From positions 1 to 64,000 of the forward strand of contig BQMF02000271.1 of NCBI GenBank assembly GCA_027922465.2: 64,000 nt of DNA. The letters are read 5' to 3'. This stretch comes from Turritopsis dohrnii. Its lineage: Eukaryota; Cnidaria; Hydrozoa; Anthoathecata; Oceaniidae. Below are positions 33,590-44,721 of the stretch, piece after piece. The translations under genes and the position numbers were made by a program. The notes beneath the pieces were generated by a model that was given only the letters and a program-made list of their open reading frames with translations, had not been told where the DNA came from and did no database searches. Numbering within the stretch: position 1 is the first letter of the stretch; the number at the start of each line of letters is the position of its first letter.

Positions 33590-35459
33590 AAAAGCAATTC
33601 ATAGTACAGAACACAAAACCAAAAAAAAAATAACATTACAAAATGTGAATTGAAAACAAATCGATACCTTCCAACTGTGTTTCTTTCGTGTGGAATTTAC
33701 ATTGGACAGCAACCATTAATGAATTTTTGAAATGATATATAGTCTGTTCTTCCCAAAACCATCAACATCATGATAAAAACCATGAGTTTCATTTCTTTAA
33801 CAGTTTACGTGCTTTTTTATTATTAATGTAACCTAAAAAATATTTCAATTGTATAAAAATACAGAGAAAGATAATCATGCTATGACATGGTTGAAATAAA
33901 AAAAGAAAGCAAAAAGCAAAAAGAAAATTCATGTACCCATTTATCCTAAAAATAATTAATTACAAACACAAATTCAATGACAGAATTTGTAAAGGTTTAA
34001 ATTGGAAAGTCTATAAAAGCAACCAATACTGTGAGTCAAAACATTTATATAATAAAAATAATTGAAACAATGAAATGCCCTACCAAAGCCATAATGTAAT
34101 ACCAAAAAGATAAAAAGACAAAAACAGATAAAAACATAATGCAAAACTTATATACTCAGGCATAGTACGTAAACAATTACCAAACACAAAATGTAATCAT
34201 GACAAAATATAAGAATTCATCTAACAATGCAATGCTTCTTTTGTTTGTAGCACAGTCATATCACATATTGTACAGCAATAATTAATGAATTTCTGAAATA
34301 TAATCCATTCCTCTCCTAACTAACCCTTGCAACATCATAATTTAACCATGTGCTTCATTTCTTTATGGTTTATATTCTTTTCTGACCTAAAAGCAAAAGA
34401 TTTCAGTAAAGAACAGCTGCTACAATCCACACTGCAACAACCATATTGAAGCAAACAAAAGCAAAACACATAAATGACAGACAGGCAGAGAGACAAACAA
34501 CCAAACATCGTCAATGAATATTTTATTTTATTGACGATGTTCAGTTGTTTAAATCTAATAAAAAGCAGACATGGTTGAGATGAGATAAGACTGCATAACA
34601 CGTTCCGCATTTCCACAGTCATGAGAACCATTTCTAATAAATAAATCTTCTTTGCTAACTAATGGCGCGCGTTACCAAAACAAATTTTTACTGCACCTCT
34701 TCGTTGCTCCATCTCCTTTTCGCCTTCATGCAGCTTTCATCCAAACTTTCATGCAGCTTTCATCCAACCGATTGAATTACGTTAACTCTTACACTCACAA
34801 AACAAACTTAAAACTTGAAAACTTATAACAAACTTAAAATTGAAATTAAAACCATTCGTTATCATGTAAATAAACATGTTTTTTTTCTGCATTTCTTCAA
34901 TGCTCTTTCTTCTGTATAGCGATATTTGATAACTAAAACGTAAACAAACATACTTACGCATGTGTCACCTGTTAAAAAAAATAAATAAAAGTTTTGTAAT
35001 AATACTTTGGTACAGACCTGTTTTCGTTCTTTCTGCACAGCCAATTTTTAAAAACTTCACTGCACTTGTTCTGTATTCTCACTATGCTTTCACATTGTAA
35101 ACAAACAACTAATCACTTACACATGTGCTTTTATTAATCTAAAATACAATAACAATAAAAGTTTAACAATAAACAGTTTAATAAACAGTATGTATACAAA
35201 CCTGTGTTTCTTCGTCAAAATAGCAAACGATAATGAAAGTCGTTTATTAACGAACTAATTTTTTGGAAATCGTCAACCAATCAAAATGACGAAAAAGATT
35301 TCTTGCGTTTTGATTGGTTTAACAAATTTAAACGTCACATTTAGATTACGTAACATTAAAAAAAGTGTCTCTCGCCTCTGCGTGGTTTTACGACGAAAGG
35401 GAAAAAATAAGAAGGTTTTGACTGTGAAAAAAAAAGTAAATATATCACTCTCTAAAATA
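33590..35459 (-). mobile_element. inverted, diverged relative of units B/C
   Basis: Read on minus, 35459 to about 35340 (TTTTAGAGAGTGATATATTT, then the ...CTTATTTTTTCCCTTT and CCACGC(A/G)GAGGCGA blocks) matches the 5' part of unit A. The region near 33670-33790 matches the B/C block with AAACTCATGGTTTTAATCAT and TTCCCAAAACC. The 5' terminal ~35 bp are absent, and the minisatellite at 35480 takes their place. It is more diverged than B and C from each other. Confidence 0.65.
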
Positions 35460-35479
35460 CATGAAGATGTCTTGATGAT

Positions 35480-35710
35480 CAGTGTTAACTGTGTTACCTA
35501 TGTTTACCTGTGTTACCCATGTTACCTGTGTTACCTGTGTTTCCCATGTTCACTACGTTACCTCTGTTACCTATGTATGTTACCTATGTTACCTGTGTTA
35601 CCTATGTTACCTGTGTTACCTATGTTACATGTGTAACCTATGTTACCTATGTTACCTGTGTTACCTGTGTTCCCTGTGTTCCCTAGGTAACACAGGTAAC
35701 ATAGGTAGCA
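35480..35710. repeat. second block of the GTTACCTAT minisatellite
   Basis: About 230 bp of GTTACCTRT units with variants. It ends in an inverted segment (CCCTAGGTAACACAGGTAAC ATAGGTAGC near 35681-35710). Same family as the array at 22986-24154. Confidence 0.9.
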
Positions 35711-35775
35711 AGGCTATAGAAGTACAGGTTACCATTGTTTAAACACTTGTTACCAAATAATTTCAATCCCGAAGA

Positions 35776-36879
35776 TTGTTTATGGATCCAACGTTTTTTT
35801 TTAAAAGATATATGGATGATGGATTTATCCCTTTACCTGGATCCATAAATGTAGCCGATTTTCTACATTGTCTAAACTCGTTGCACCCTTCAATCCAATT
35901 CACGGAAGAACATGCGAAGTACTCAGAGATCGAAGGTGTTAAATTGCAAAAGTTAAATTTTCTGGACGTTGAAGTTATACTAACAGAAAAAAATAAAGTT
36001 GAAACAGACGTGTACTATAAGACCACCAACTTGCATGATTACTTGAATTACAAAAGTTTCCATCCGATCCATACAAAGAACAACGTACCTTAGAATTTAG
36101 CCAAACGCATTGTATGTTTTGTTTCGGATCCAGACAAAATGGAGTACCGCTTGAAAGAACTTCGTAAATTTTTGTTACACTGTGATTATCCACTACACAT
36201 CATAAACAAATGTTTCTTCAACGCACAATTACATGGTCCAGCACCAGAACTGAAACAAAAGGATATTTTACCGTTGGTCACAACAAACTTTTGCAACTAC
36301 AACTGTGAAAACATTGTTATGCTTCTCCAAAGTACAAGCGACGACAGAATTAAATCAGTGTTTGCCGATTGTAAAATCATACTGTCGCAGAGACAACCAA
36401 GAAATATTTTACAAGAGCTCCCGTCATCCAAATACGAAGAAGTAATAAATACATCGAGTGGAGGATTGATTGAGAAATGTGAAGACAAACGATGTAAGAT
36501 ATGTGACCTTTATTTACAAACAAACACAAATTCCGAGATGGCTATCGGAAAAAAATGGATAGTCAAATCGAAAATGTCCTGCAAGTCGAAAAACGTCATT
36601 TATTTTCTCAGATGTTTAACTTGCAATGTATCGTATATCGACAAAACAAACAACTTGAGAGTTCGTACGAACCAACACATTTCCACATGCCGTACGGGAG
36701 TAGGGACGGACCGATTCGACCAACACATGTTCTCCTGCAAACAAAATAATAGTGATGAACCATTTTTTAAGTTATTTCTAATGATATCATTTAACACTTT
36801 CGAGAAACTAATACCATACGAATCGCATTTTCATCGCCAAGGTTACGATACGATGAACAAAAAGTTTAAAAGTTTTTAA
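35776..36879 (+). pseudogene. Penelope-like element, RT C-terminal half plus GIY-YIG nuclease
   Basis: The frame opens inside the reverse transcriptase at RYMDDGFIPL (the catalytic YxDD box) and continues through LNSLHPSIQFTEE and LNFLDVEVIL. One TAG at 36091-36093 interrupts an otherwise single frame. The C-terminal region has a Cys-rich KCEDKRCKICDLY segment and then VIYFLRCLTCNVSYIDKTNN, the GIY-YIG core, followed by LRVRTNQH. This order (RT then GIY-YIG) defines Penelope-like elements, which prime on nicked DNA. The 5' half of the RT is missing, so the copy is dead. Confidence 0.85.
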
Positions 36880-37208
36880 TTGTACATTTGTTCGTAGTCA
36901 TTACCATTCAACACGCATCGATTTTAATTCAAACATTCACCGTTCAAAATTATTTATACGCACAACTGACGAAAATCGAAAGGCTTTTTGTGCAATTTTA
37001 CTGATTGTTTATTCGAAAGAAGAACTTATATTTTAAATTTGCTGGTTTCTTTACTTTCCATGAACCCTTGTTTTTACTGTATGTTTATCACGTTTTACTG
37101 ATTTATATATAAAAGCCAGTGCACGTATGTGTTAAATATTATAGAAAACAAGAAAAACACATTAGTCAATAACACGTCAGGTTGAATATATATATATATA
37201 TATATATA
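36880..37208. other. 3' flank of the first Penelope-like element
   Basis: Non-coding, with a TATATATAAAAG sequence near 37106 and a (TA)n run at about 37186-37207 that abuts the pseudo-LTR of the next element. Confidence 0.4.
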
Positions 37209-37442
37209 GTATAAGTCTTATCTTCTTTTTCAGAAAAGTGCTCAATGTCTCTCAACAGAGCGTGGTACGCAAGTAATAAATAGACAAGATTTAGTTTATC
37301 CGTACTAATAGTTTCATGCCACCGTACTCGGTAACAATCTTCAGCGGAATAATAATAAACCGTAAAAAAAGGCATTACAATAGCTTCTAAAAATTTGATG
37401 TCACGTGATATTTTCCAGACCGTGGTGGAGAAGCAGTAGATG
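37209..37442 (-). repeat. pseudo-LTR, downstream copy
   Basis: 234 bp, beginning GTATAAGTCTTATCTTCTTT. It differs from 39587-39820 by a few substitutions and small indels that cancel out in length. Confidence 0.9.
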
Positions 37443-39633
37443 TTTTCTTCTGTGTCGACATTTGGCTATTATTTCAGTCCTTTTGTTCAATAAGTTTTTT
37501 CCAGGATACACTGCAATTTCGTATTTTTCTGCGAGGCATAGTGCACATCTTCCGGATTCAGGCGTGAAAGCTTTTGCGTGTTTCAAAATTCGCCAGGTTA
37601 CGTTAGGGTTTCCGTTTTCGTTTTTGACTTTCCAGTATTCCGTAGAAAGAGCAGTGCTGTTTTTGTATCTTTCTAAACGGAAAGATGTCTTGTGGTTTGT
37701 GAAGCCCTTTTTGAAAGTGCTTTCGCTAATTCCGATGTATTTCTTTTCCCCGTAGCGTGGAATGTCAGTTGTTAATGTAGCCTCGTAGACTATGTTTGCT
37801 GCAAGACAGTTTCCAGCCATCGGGCAATCTTCTTTTTTGATGCAGTTGCATGTTCTTTCGTCTTCTCTGTGACCGGCTGGTGTGAGAATCTTCTTGTTGT
37901 GCGCGTTGATGGAAGACTTGATGTTGGGCACACACGAGTAGCTGACTTTCACATTATTTTTATTAAAAATCTTGTGGAACTTGTGTTGCCGTGGAAAATG
38001 CTTGCGCACCAGGTGCAAAAAGAAACGACCGATGTTTGTAGACAAGTTTTTGTTAAACGGTGGGTTAAACCAAATGATGTTTCTCTTTCTATTTCTATTC
38101 TTCCTCTGGGTGTTATTGCTCGGTGTGTATTTAAAATCATGATTGTATCCCGATCTTCTGAGGGCTTCTGTGTAGTATGGTGTAGCTGCATTGAAAATTT
38201 CTTCACTGGATGATAGGTTGGAAAGGCAATCTTGGATTGATATTGGGATTTGCTTTATTATGTTTGGTGGGTGGTTTGATTCAACGTGCATGTAGTTGAT
38301 TTCATTGTCTGGCTTATGATATGGTCTAAATGTACCGTCGGTAAGGTCTAGTGTAACGTCTAGATAGTCAACTTTCTTCATGTTGCATTGGATTACTATA
38401 TCTAGCTTGTGTTTTCTGAATATTTTTTTGGAAGTCTTTTTTCGTGCGTTCACTTTGCGGTCCACTCATGTTCTTGAACACTGCAAGTCCATCATCCCTG
38501 TAAAGCCCAATGTCTTGCTTTTTGTAAGTAGTTGTTATTTCTGATAGAAGGAAGCAGCCGACGAGCTCGCACACCTCAGCGCCATCATATGCACCCATTG
38601 TAACATCAAACAGCTTATCCCCTTTCTTTACCCAGCTTTCTTTGTTGTTAAATAACAGTGACTTCCGTGAATGGAGTATGATTTCTTTATCTTTTTCACT
38701 CACGGTTACAGTACGTACAGCAAACTGTAAAGCATTCATCAACAATGTTTCACTGATTGACGGGTAAAAGTCCTTCACGTCAAACATCATGAATTTGCAA
38801 AGATTTTTCTCTTCGATCTCTTTGAACCAGTCAATTACATTTTTTGTGCTTTTCCATTGATTCAGCTCTAGCTTCGTTCGTATTTCTGTGTTGATGGTTT
38901 GTATAATAACTTTGCTGATCCTACCAAGCTCGTTTTTAGCGGGGTTAATTAGTCTTGTTGTTGGATTATTGGCAAAGTTTTCTTTGTGGTCTTTCAGCGT
39001 CACAAAACAGTTGTTTTCACCGTTGATGTTGATTCTGCTCATGATATGGTGATCTTTTAGGATTTCCTTTGCACTGTCGTTAATTTCGTTCTTGATGTTT
39101 TGATTAGCTTTCTTGTATGTTGCTGTGATGGAATTTGTTAAGATCTTTTGGTAATCTTCCTTGTCGACTAGGTACATGTTTGACGTTTTGTCTGCTGGTA
39201 CATACAATTTAGTGGAAGTGTTTATTTTTCGTATATCTTTCTTCAGAGTTTTTTGAAATTTCCACGCACCTTTATTGAATTTAAGTTTTCTGACAATGTC
39301 GATAAGTTCTTTCTCGAAGTTTGCCATCTCAGGAACATGCTGCGGTGTATTGGTTGTTTTCAGGCCATATGTTTCGTTTGTGTGTTCTTCGTTGTTGTTT
39401 TCGTTATTGAAGAAAATTGCTTTCCATCGCATCCTTTTTATCACAGCTTCAATTTTTTCAATCAAATTGCATCTTATAGTTGCGTTGGGATGCAATCGGA
39501 ATGTTTTTTGTAGAATAATGCAAGTTCGTCTTTTCCATTTTTTTGAAAGTCGAAGTAAAGTGCTCAACTTCTTCAGGAGCTTCGTAGTATAAGTCTTATC
39601 TTCTTTTTCAGAAAAGTGCTCAATGTCTCTCAA
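37401..39633 (-). pseudogene. Penelope-like reverse transcriptase with C-terminal GIY-YIG, one frameshift
   Basis: The N-terminal frame (39633-38368) carries the RT: KLYVPADKTSNMYLVDKEDY, CFVTLKDHKENFANNPTTRL, MFDVKDFYPSISE (catalytic D), VTMGAYDGAEVCELVG and IGLYRDDGLAVF (catalytic DD). A run of seven T at 38423-38429 (A on the coding strand) shifts the frame. The second frame (from 38465) carries on with KIFRKHKLD, VDYLDVTLDLTDGTF, a Cys pair CNCIKKEDCPMAGNC, and the nuclease IVYEAT...KKYIGISESTFKKG...NHKTSF. Domain order and total length are those of a complete element. Apart from the one homopolymer slip the protein is intact. Confidence 0.9.
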
Positions 39634-39820
39634 CAGAGCGTGGTACGCAAGTAAGTAAATAGACGAGATTTAGTTTATCCGTACTAATAGTTTCATGCCA
39701 CCGTACTCGGTAACAATCTTCAGCGGAATAATAATAAACCGTAAAAAATGCATTACAATAGCTTCTAAAAATTTGACGTCACGTGATATTTTCCAGACCG
39801 TGGTGGAGAAGCAGTAGATG
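39587..39820 (-). repeat. pseudo-LTR, upstream copy
   Basis: See 37209-37442. The adjacent 39826-39887 is the inverse of its internal part (GTGGCATGAAACTATTAGTA, then CGGATAAACTAAATCTCGTC). Confidence 0.9.
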
Positions 39821-39887
39821 TACGGTACGGTGGCATGAAACTATTAGTACGGATAAACTAAATCTCGTCTATTTACTTACTTGCGTA

Positions 39888-40869
39888 TATAATATAGTCT
39901 TTTAATAGTGTGTTCACTTTTAAACATTGATCAATGTAAAGATGAAAATCATTGTGATTCATAATTGTAGTTTAATTGTATGCTAAGTTAACCTATTCAG
40001 TTTTCTCTCGTAACTTTTCTTTTTGTGTGAATAATGAAAGTAGGCAAATGCATTTTTTAGACTGCCCCGTCATTGGAGTGTTTTTGATTTACTGGTTCAG
40101 CCACAGAATTTTAATGTTAGAGCATTAGGGTGTAGTAAGAGGTAGGCATTGCAAGAAGGAGAAAGTATTACAATGGTGTTGTGCAAAAAAAAGCACTGGA
40201 CATTCAGGAAATACATAGTAGTTTATACCATATTATGCTGTATACCGTGTTGTGAACGGGGAAAATCTTTTGAGCATGATGCAGACAAATATTTTTTATG
40301 ATTGTTCTTTACAAGAAAAAGGGAATTGGAACCAGAACCCTGGGTGGGGAGAATTGATCATTTTTAGCCTGAATGGAGATGGGATGTCGACCAAAGAGGA
40401 GGGAGGTGAGTAGTCGGATATGAAATTAAAAACCATATTGAAAACGAAACCAAAATGAAATTGGGAACATTACTAAAAGCGTACCTTTACTTAAAGCGTT
40501 TACTGAAACCACAGTGCTACATTTTTTTCAAATGCGTCATTATTTTCTACTACAGTGATCTACGATTATACTTGCATATAAAACATAAATTAAAATAATT
40601 TGTTAATGCCAGTTTCATTTTTATTAAGTGATAGAGAGTGTTAGTAAATTTTGAAAACTCAAAATTTCAGAATGTTGCGCTAGAAAGTGTCTGAACAGAA
40701 TCGGAAAAAAATTTGGAGTTTCATTCATTATTTCATGAGAAATAACGTTTTTTTGACGCTGTTTCAAGTCACCCGCTTTATGATATACTTATATACTTTA
40801 AAACACAAAATCACGACACTTCACCATCGCATCATAAATAGCAATATATTAACGGAGAGGCTTTATAAT
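39888..40869. other. no gene recognised
   Basis: Non-coding, AT-rich; nothing supported. Confidence 0.4.
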
Positions 40870-41447
40870 CTACCACAGATAAACCAAACAAAGATCAAGT
40901 AAAGAAGGCAGGAAAATGGGCATCATTGTCGGGAAAACGAGTAGGGAAGGTTTTACTCTGAGAGAGATTCTGAGAAACAGAAAAATTGTAAAGCTTCCAC
41001 ACACCAACATCATCTGTGTAAGTTGATCCTCTAGCCATTCTGAATGATGGACATTGGAATCACCACAGACAACAATGTTTGCTGTGGGATTGTCATACAG
41101 AGCTCTGTCAATGCTGTCAGAAATAAATGCATCCAAGAAAATAGAGCAATGGGTAGAAGAAGGAGAAAAGTTGCGCAGGGGACAAGTTGAAAACACAAGT
41201 ACGAATGAGTAGGAGATTCTAGTTCAAGAACGTGAGAAATAGCAAGAGTGTCTCTAACATAAACACCCAGACCATGCATGTATATATAGATAGAGAAGAT
41301 ACATAGAGTCCAAACGAAGAATAATACGAGGAAGGCAGCCATATCATCAACATGAAAAATATGTTTGACGAGAGGATGTAGAAGAATCAAGGTTACTAGA
41401 TCAAGAAAGTCAGGTGATTGAGGAGCACAAGGAACGATTTGACACAA
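40870..41447 (-). pseudogene. non-LTR retrotransposon endonuclease fragment
   Basis: On minus, HGLGVYVRDTLAISHVLELE and, after a frame change near 41190, DSIDRALYDNPTANIVVCGD followed by SNVHHSEWL. These correspond to the 'G.g.yvr' and 'GDFN.HH..W' blocks of the APE-type endonuclease of non-LTR elements. The catalytic-site D and N are kept; the usual F is S. A third frame continues with VWKLYNFSVSQ and FPTRFPDND. At least two frameshifts; no RT follows. Confidence 0.8.
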
Positions 41448-41527
41448 GGAAAGTTAGTTATATAGACAGAAAGAAGAAAAGAAGACATAAGGGTAACTTA
41501 CCTCGTTCCAACAAAACCGGTACGCTT

Positions 41528-41601
41528 GAGGGTATTCGTCAGATATGGACTTAAAACTCGTAAATTTACATCTCGTAAATTCATTTCTGACGAATACCCT
41601 C
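41528..41601. repeat. 16-bp perfect inverted repeat, 74-bp span
   Basis: GAGGGTATTCGTCAGA (41528-41543) and its inverse (41586-41601) flank 42 bp that include two CTCGTAAATT(T)AC-like repeats. It may be a very short MITE or a cruciform-forming site. Confidence 0.85.
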
Positions 41602-41731
41602 ATACGTTACGCTAAAAGATATACGTGAAAACCATGGGGGGGGGGAATATTTTCTACGGGGTTAATATATTCTACTACAGCACCCTTTGCGATCAAAAAA
41701 GGTTGACAATCATGAGATAACTGAAGATCAC

Positions 41732-42031
41732 ATGGCAACACGAAATAACATTTTAAGTAGTCAAATACCCATAGTTAACAAAAACATAATTCAGCTGAAG
41801 TCTGCAGAAACAAAACTTAAAAAAACAAGAAAGAGGAAATTTACCATGCCTCAAGTATATTTGTGTGGAAAATGTGGAAAAGACTGTCTAAATGAGCCAG
41901 AAACATTTCAAGAAAGTAGCATCTGTTGCTCTACTTGCAAACTGTGGTTCCACTTTGCTTGTATCAATATTGCGAGCGAAGCAGGTATTCCAAAGCAAAA
42001 CAAAAAGTATTTCTGCAGCAGCTGTTCCTAG
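41732..42031 (+). CDS. small PHD-finger protein
   Basis: 99 codons from the ATG at 41732; the frame is open further upstream (to 41687) without another ATG. A basic stretch (KLKKTRKRKF) precedes a C-terminal zinc-binding region: CGKCGKDC, SICCSTCKLWFHFACINI and YFCSSCS. The order C-x2-C, C-x2-C, H-x2-C, C-x2-C, with W before the His, fits a PHD finger, a reader of histone tails. It runs toward the ISL2EU transposase and ends about 130 bp from that gene's stop, so it may be the second gene of the same element. It could also be a fragment of a larger gene. Confidence 0.6.
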   Translation: MATRNNILSSQIPIVNKNIIQLKSAETKLKKTRKRKFTMPQVYLCGKCGKDCLNEPETFQESSICCSTCKLWFHFACINIASEAGIPKQNKKYFCSSCS

Positions 42032-42158
42032 CCAAATAATATTGTCATAAACACAAGTTTAATAATATATTGTTTTATCATGGCCATGTTCTAACATTTT
42101 ATTATATAATATATAATATGTGATATATAATATATAATATGTGATAAGCTGTGTGAAT

Positions 42159-43791
42159 TTAATCACTTAAGATTGGTGGTTTAAGGTTAACTAAAGCTCC
42201 ACAAACTTTAACAATATCATCAACCATAGGAATCATCTCTTGACATTTGATATGTCCCTTTTTTTCCTGGAGGCAACACCAAGTGAATGTTTCGTGCTAA
42301 GCAGTCCTTATGTATGTTAAATCCCTTATCAGCCATAAGGGAAGAATACATTGGTACACTATCTAAAAACTCAGACTGTGCAACAATTGCTTGGTCAGAA
42401 ATACTACCAGGATAAGATCGTAAAATAAATGTGATCAAGGAATTGGGTGAGCAGCCAACTAGTACTTTTACAGTGTTATGGTGTTTATACTCAGACCAAG
42501 TTAACTTCTGAAGGTCAAGGTTCTTTGGTGTTTCTGTGAAGCATTCGAAGCAATCTATTATTTGACAGAGATCCTTCTGTACATCAAATCGTTTTGGCCT
42601 TGTGTAGTTTAGCTGACCTTGGTCGGGTACAAATACCAGTGGATTCAAAATCTTAGCAAGAAGTTTACACCATGTTATAAAGGTATTTGAAATATGAGTT
42701 GATGATGTTTTGAATCAGTCAGCCAAATCTTGAACACATAACCCCAATCGTAAGCGCATTAAAGTCAACAGCAACTCGTCTTTGGTTGAAAGTTTTAATT
42801 TTCTACCTAATTTCTTCTTTGTGACTCGTTTAAGATTATTCATTGATGTTGTTCGTTTCCCTTGCCACTTTCTTTTCAGGAATGGTGAGCACAAATTGTG
42901 AATATTATTAAAGGATTGCAAATTTTCACAACCAGTATAGAATAAAACATTTGCATCATTTCGAAGCAATTTATCTGCTAGTGATTTATGGCATGTACAA
43001 GCTTGTAATTTAGCTTTAAGGGTTGAAGTATATTTTTTATAACAAGTTATTAACGAATTCTTTGATGAATTCCTCCGTTTGAGACTGATCAATTCTGCTT
43101 CTAAAACAGCATTAGCTTTTTTCAAATCTTTATTTTCATTTTCGATTGACTTGTTAAGTTGTACTTGCTCTTGGTATTTCATTTCAAGAATAGAAAGTTT
43201 ATACAATGTGTTCTCCTCATTAGGTTCCTCCATCATAAAATCAACATCTTTTGGCTTTTCAAAACTTTTTATAGAAGTTTGTTCCTGACAAGGTTGTTCT
43301 ACTTTGGATTGTGGTGCAAGCTCTACCATTTTGGAAGCCAGTTTTCTTCTCTTAATTGATCGCTCTGGAAATAAATTTGACACTTTTTTTCTGCACCAGA
43401 ATAGTTGAGGTGCAATACAGGATAAGGAAAATCACCATCAAAATGATCAGTGCAAACTCTGGATTTTGAGCCAGGGCTCCATAGCTTGTTCTTCTTGTCA
43501 CCACGATTTATCAAGTTTTTCCACATTTGTCTCCTAATGGGATCTTTAACACGACCAGGAAAGGGCAAAAGTCTAAATAATAAAATATAAATTTAATAAA
43601 TAGTTTCCTTCATAGAGACTTTATGCAGATGTCATTCTTAATAAACAAGATTAATAAACAACTTACTTAAAAGGTTCCTCACAAGCACAACAACCTTGCT
43701 CACAACCATGGATGTCACATATCTTTTCTCTCCATTTCAAGAGCCTGTAGGCCCCATTTGAGCAGCCCGCAACGGCACAATGAGTTGACAT
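42159..43791 (-). pseudogene. ISL2EU-type transposase with THAP finger, nonsense and internal deletion
   Basis: Exon 1 (43667-43791) starts MSTHCAVAGCSNGAYRLLKW and holds the first Cys pair and extra Cys of a long THAP finger. The intron 43573-43666 has GTAAGT and TTATTTAG borders in matching phase. Exon 2 continues LLPFPGRVKDPIRRQMWKNL...SRVCTDHFDGDFP (C-x2-H). A coiled coil (MKYQEQVQLNKSIENENKDL) follows, then FYTGCENLQSFNNIHN and the DDE core: DCFECFTETP (D), TWSEYKHHNTVKVLVG, YPGSISDQ and LMADKGFNI (D). A TGA at 42715-42717 breaks the frame after VQDLAD. After MSRDD the reading jumps to the family's last residues (DDIVKVCGALVNLKPP), so the stretch carrying the catalytic E is deleted. Confidence 0.88.
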
Positions 43792-44721
43792 TACTTAAAA
43801 CATTAATGTAAAACTGAGATATCTGCTTTACTACTTGAGCACTTTTGGTTTGTTTACCTCCCTCAATTCAGAAGATCCAATTTAGAGAAAAAATGACGTA
43901 ATTGTTTGAAATTACGGGAAAGGTGTATTGAAGATTCCTTTCTGTCGAGTGGAATTAAAAAACATGGTTTAGGTAAATGGACAGTCATACTGCATGACTT
44001 GGAGTATGCTTTCCACTCATCGCGGAAACCAAGTACACTGATGGTTCGGGTGAAAAAGATTAACTTGATATGAAACATTGAGTTTGCTTCGTTTGTACCA
44101 GCCTAGAGACGATAACATACATGTATATTGTAACTTCAAGAAATTACTGTCTTTCTTCTGGAAGCTTTGTTTGAGCAACATGTTTTTTACATTTAAAAGA
44201 GGATATCTTACAAAAAGCGGTGATATTTGTAGCAAAGTGACACTGGATGAACTTCTTGTCAAAGCAATGTTTGCTTTCCACAATATAAGTGGACCTAGAG
44301 CTTTTCGATATTCAGAAATTACCCGTTCAGCCGGTCTTATGGCAAACCTGTTATTTTTACGAAGACAGAAACATTATAAAGTGCTTCTGCACAAACAACT
44401 GGCTTATATTATATTGATACCAACAGATTGTAAAAGAAATATACCAAAAATCTAGTCGAACTGCTGTCTATTTCATATCCCTAAAATATTTGTTTATTGT
44501 ACGTCCTATTATGCACATAGTAAAGTTATTTATGCTCCAGTAAAGACAAATTTGTGTAAATGTGATTATTGGTCTTAAACTACCTTCAATGGAAAATAAA
44601 ATAGGGAAATGTTTGTTTCAACATAACGGATCTGGATTTTCTTTTAGAAGAACTGATTTGCTACGACGCAGTGGATAAATAACTAAAGAACGCTTTTATT
44701 TATTTAGCAGCTTGAAAGTTA
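43792..44721. other. no gene recognised
   Basis: A plus-strand frame at 44078-44455 (125 codons) and an overlapping minus frame (44017-44283) have no motifs. Parts may belong to the ISL2EU element's end. Confidence 0.3.

Larger units (their letters stand above)
37209..39887 (-). mobile_element. Penelope-like element with pseudo-LTRs
   Basis: The same 234-bp sequence occurs at 37209-37442 and 39587-39820 in direct orientation. An inverted copy of about 62 bp of it follows at 39826-39887. Direct pseudo-LTRs plus an inverted terminal part are the usual arrangement of Penelope-like elements, arising from tandem, partly inverted insertion. The protein-coding part on minus lies between and partly within the repeats. 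Confidence 0.85.

Noticed and set aside
37401..38213. Plus-strand open frames opposite the Penelope-like gene (37405-37755, 37869-38213)
   Set aside because: They are antisense shadows of a coding region with clear RT and GIY-YIG motifs on minus.
43792..44721. Plus-strand frame 44078-44455 as a gene
   Set aside because: No motif, no splice or start context, and an equally long open frame on the other strand.
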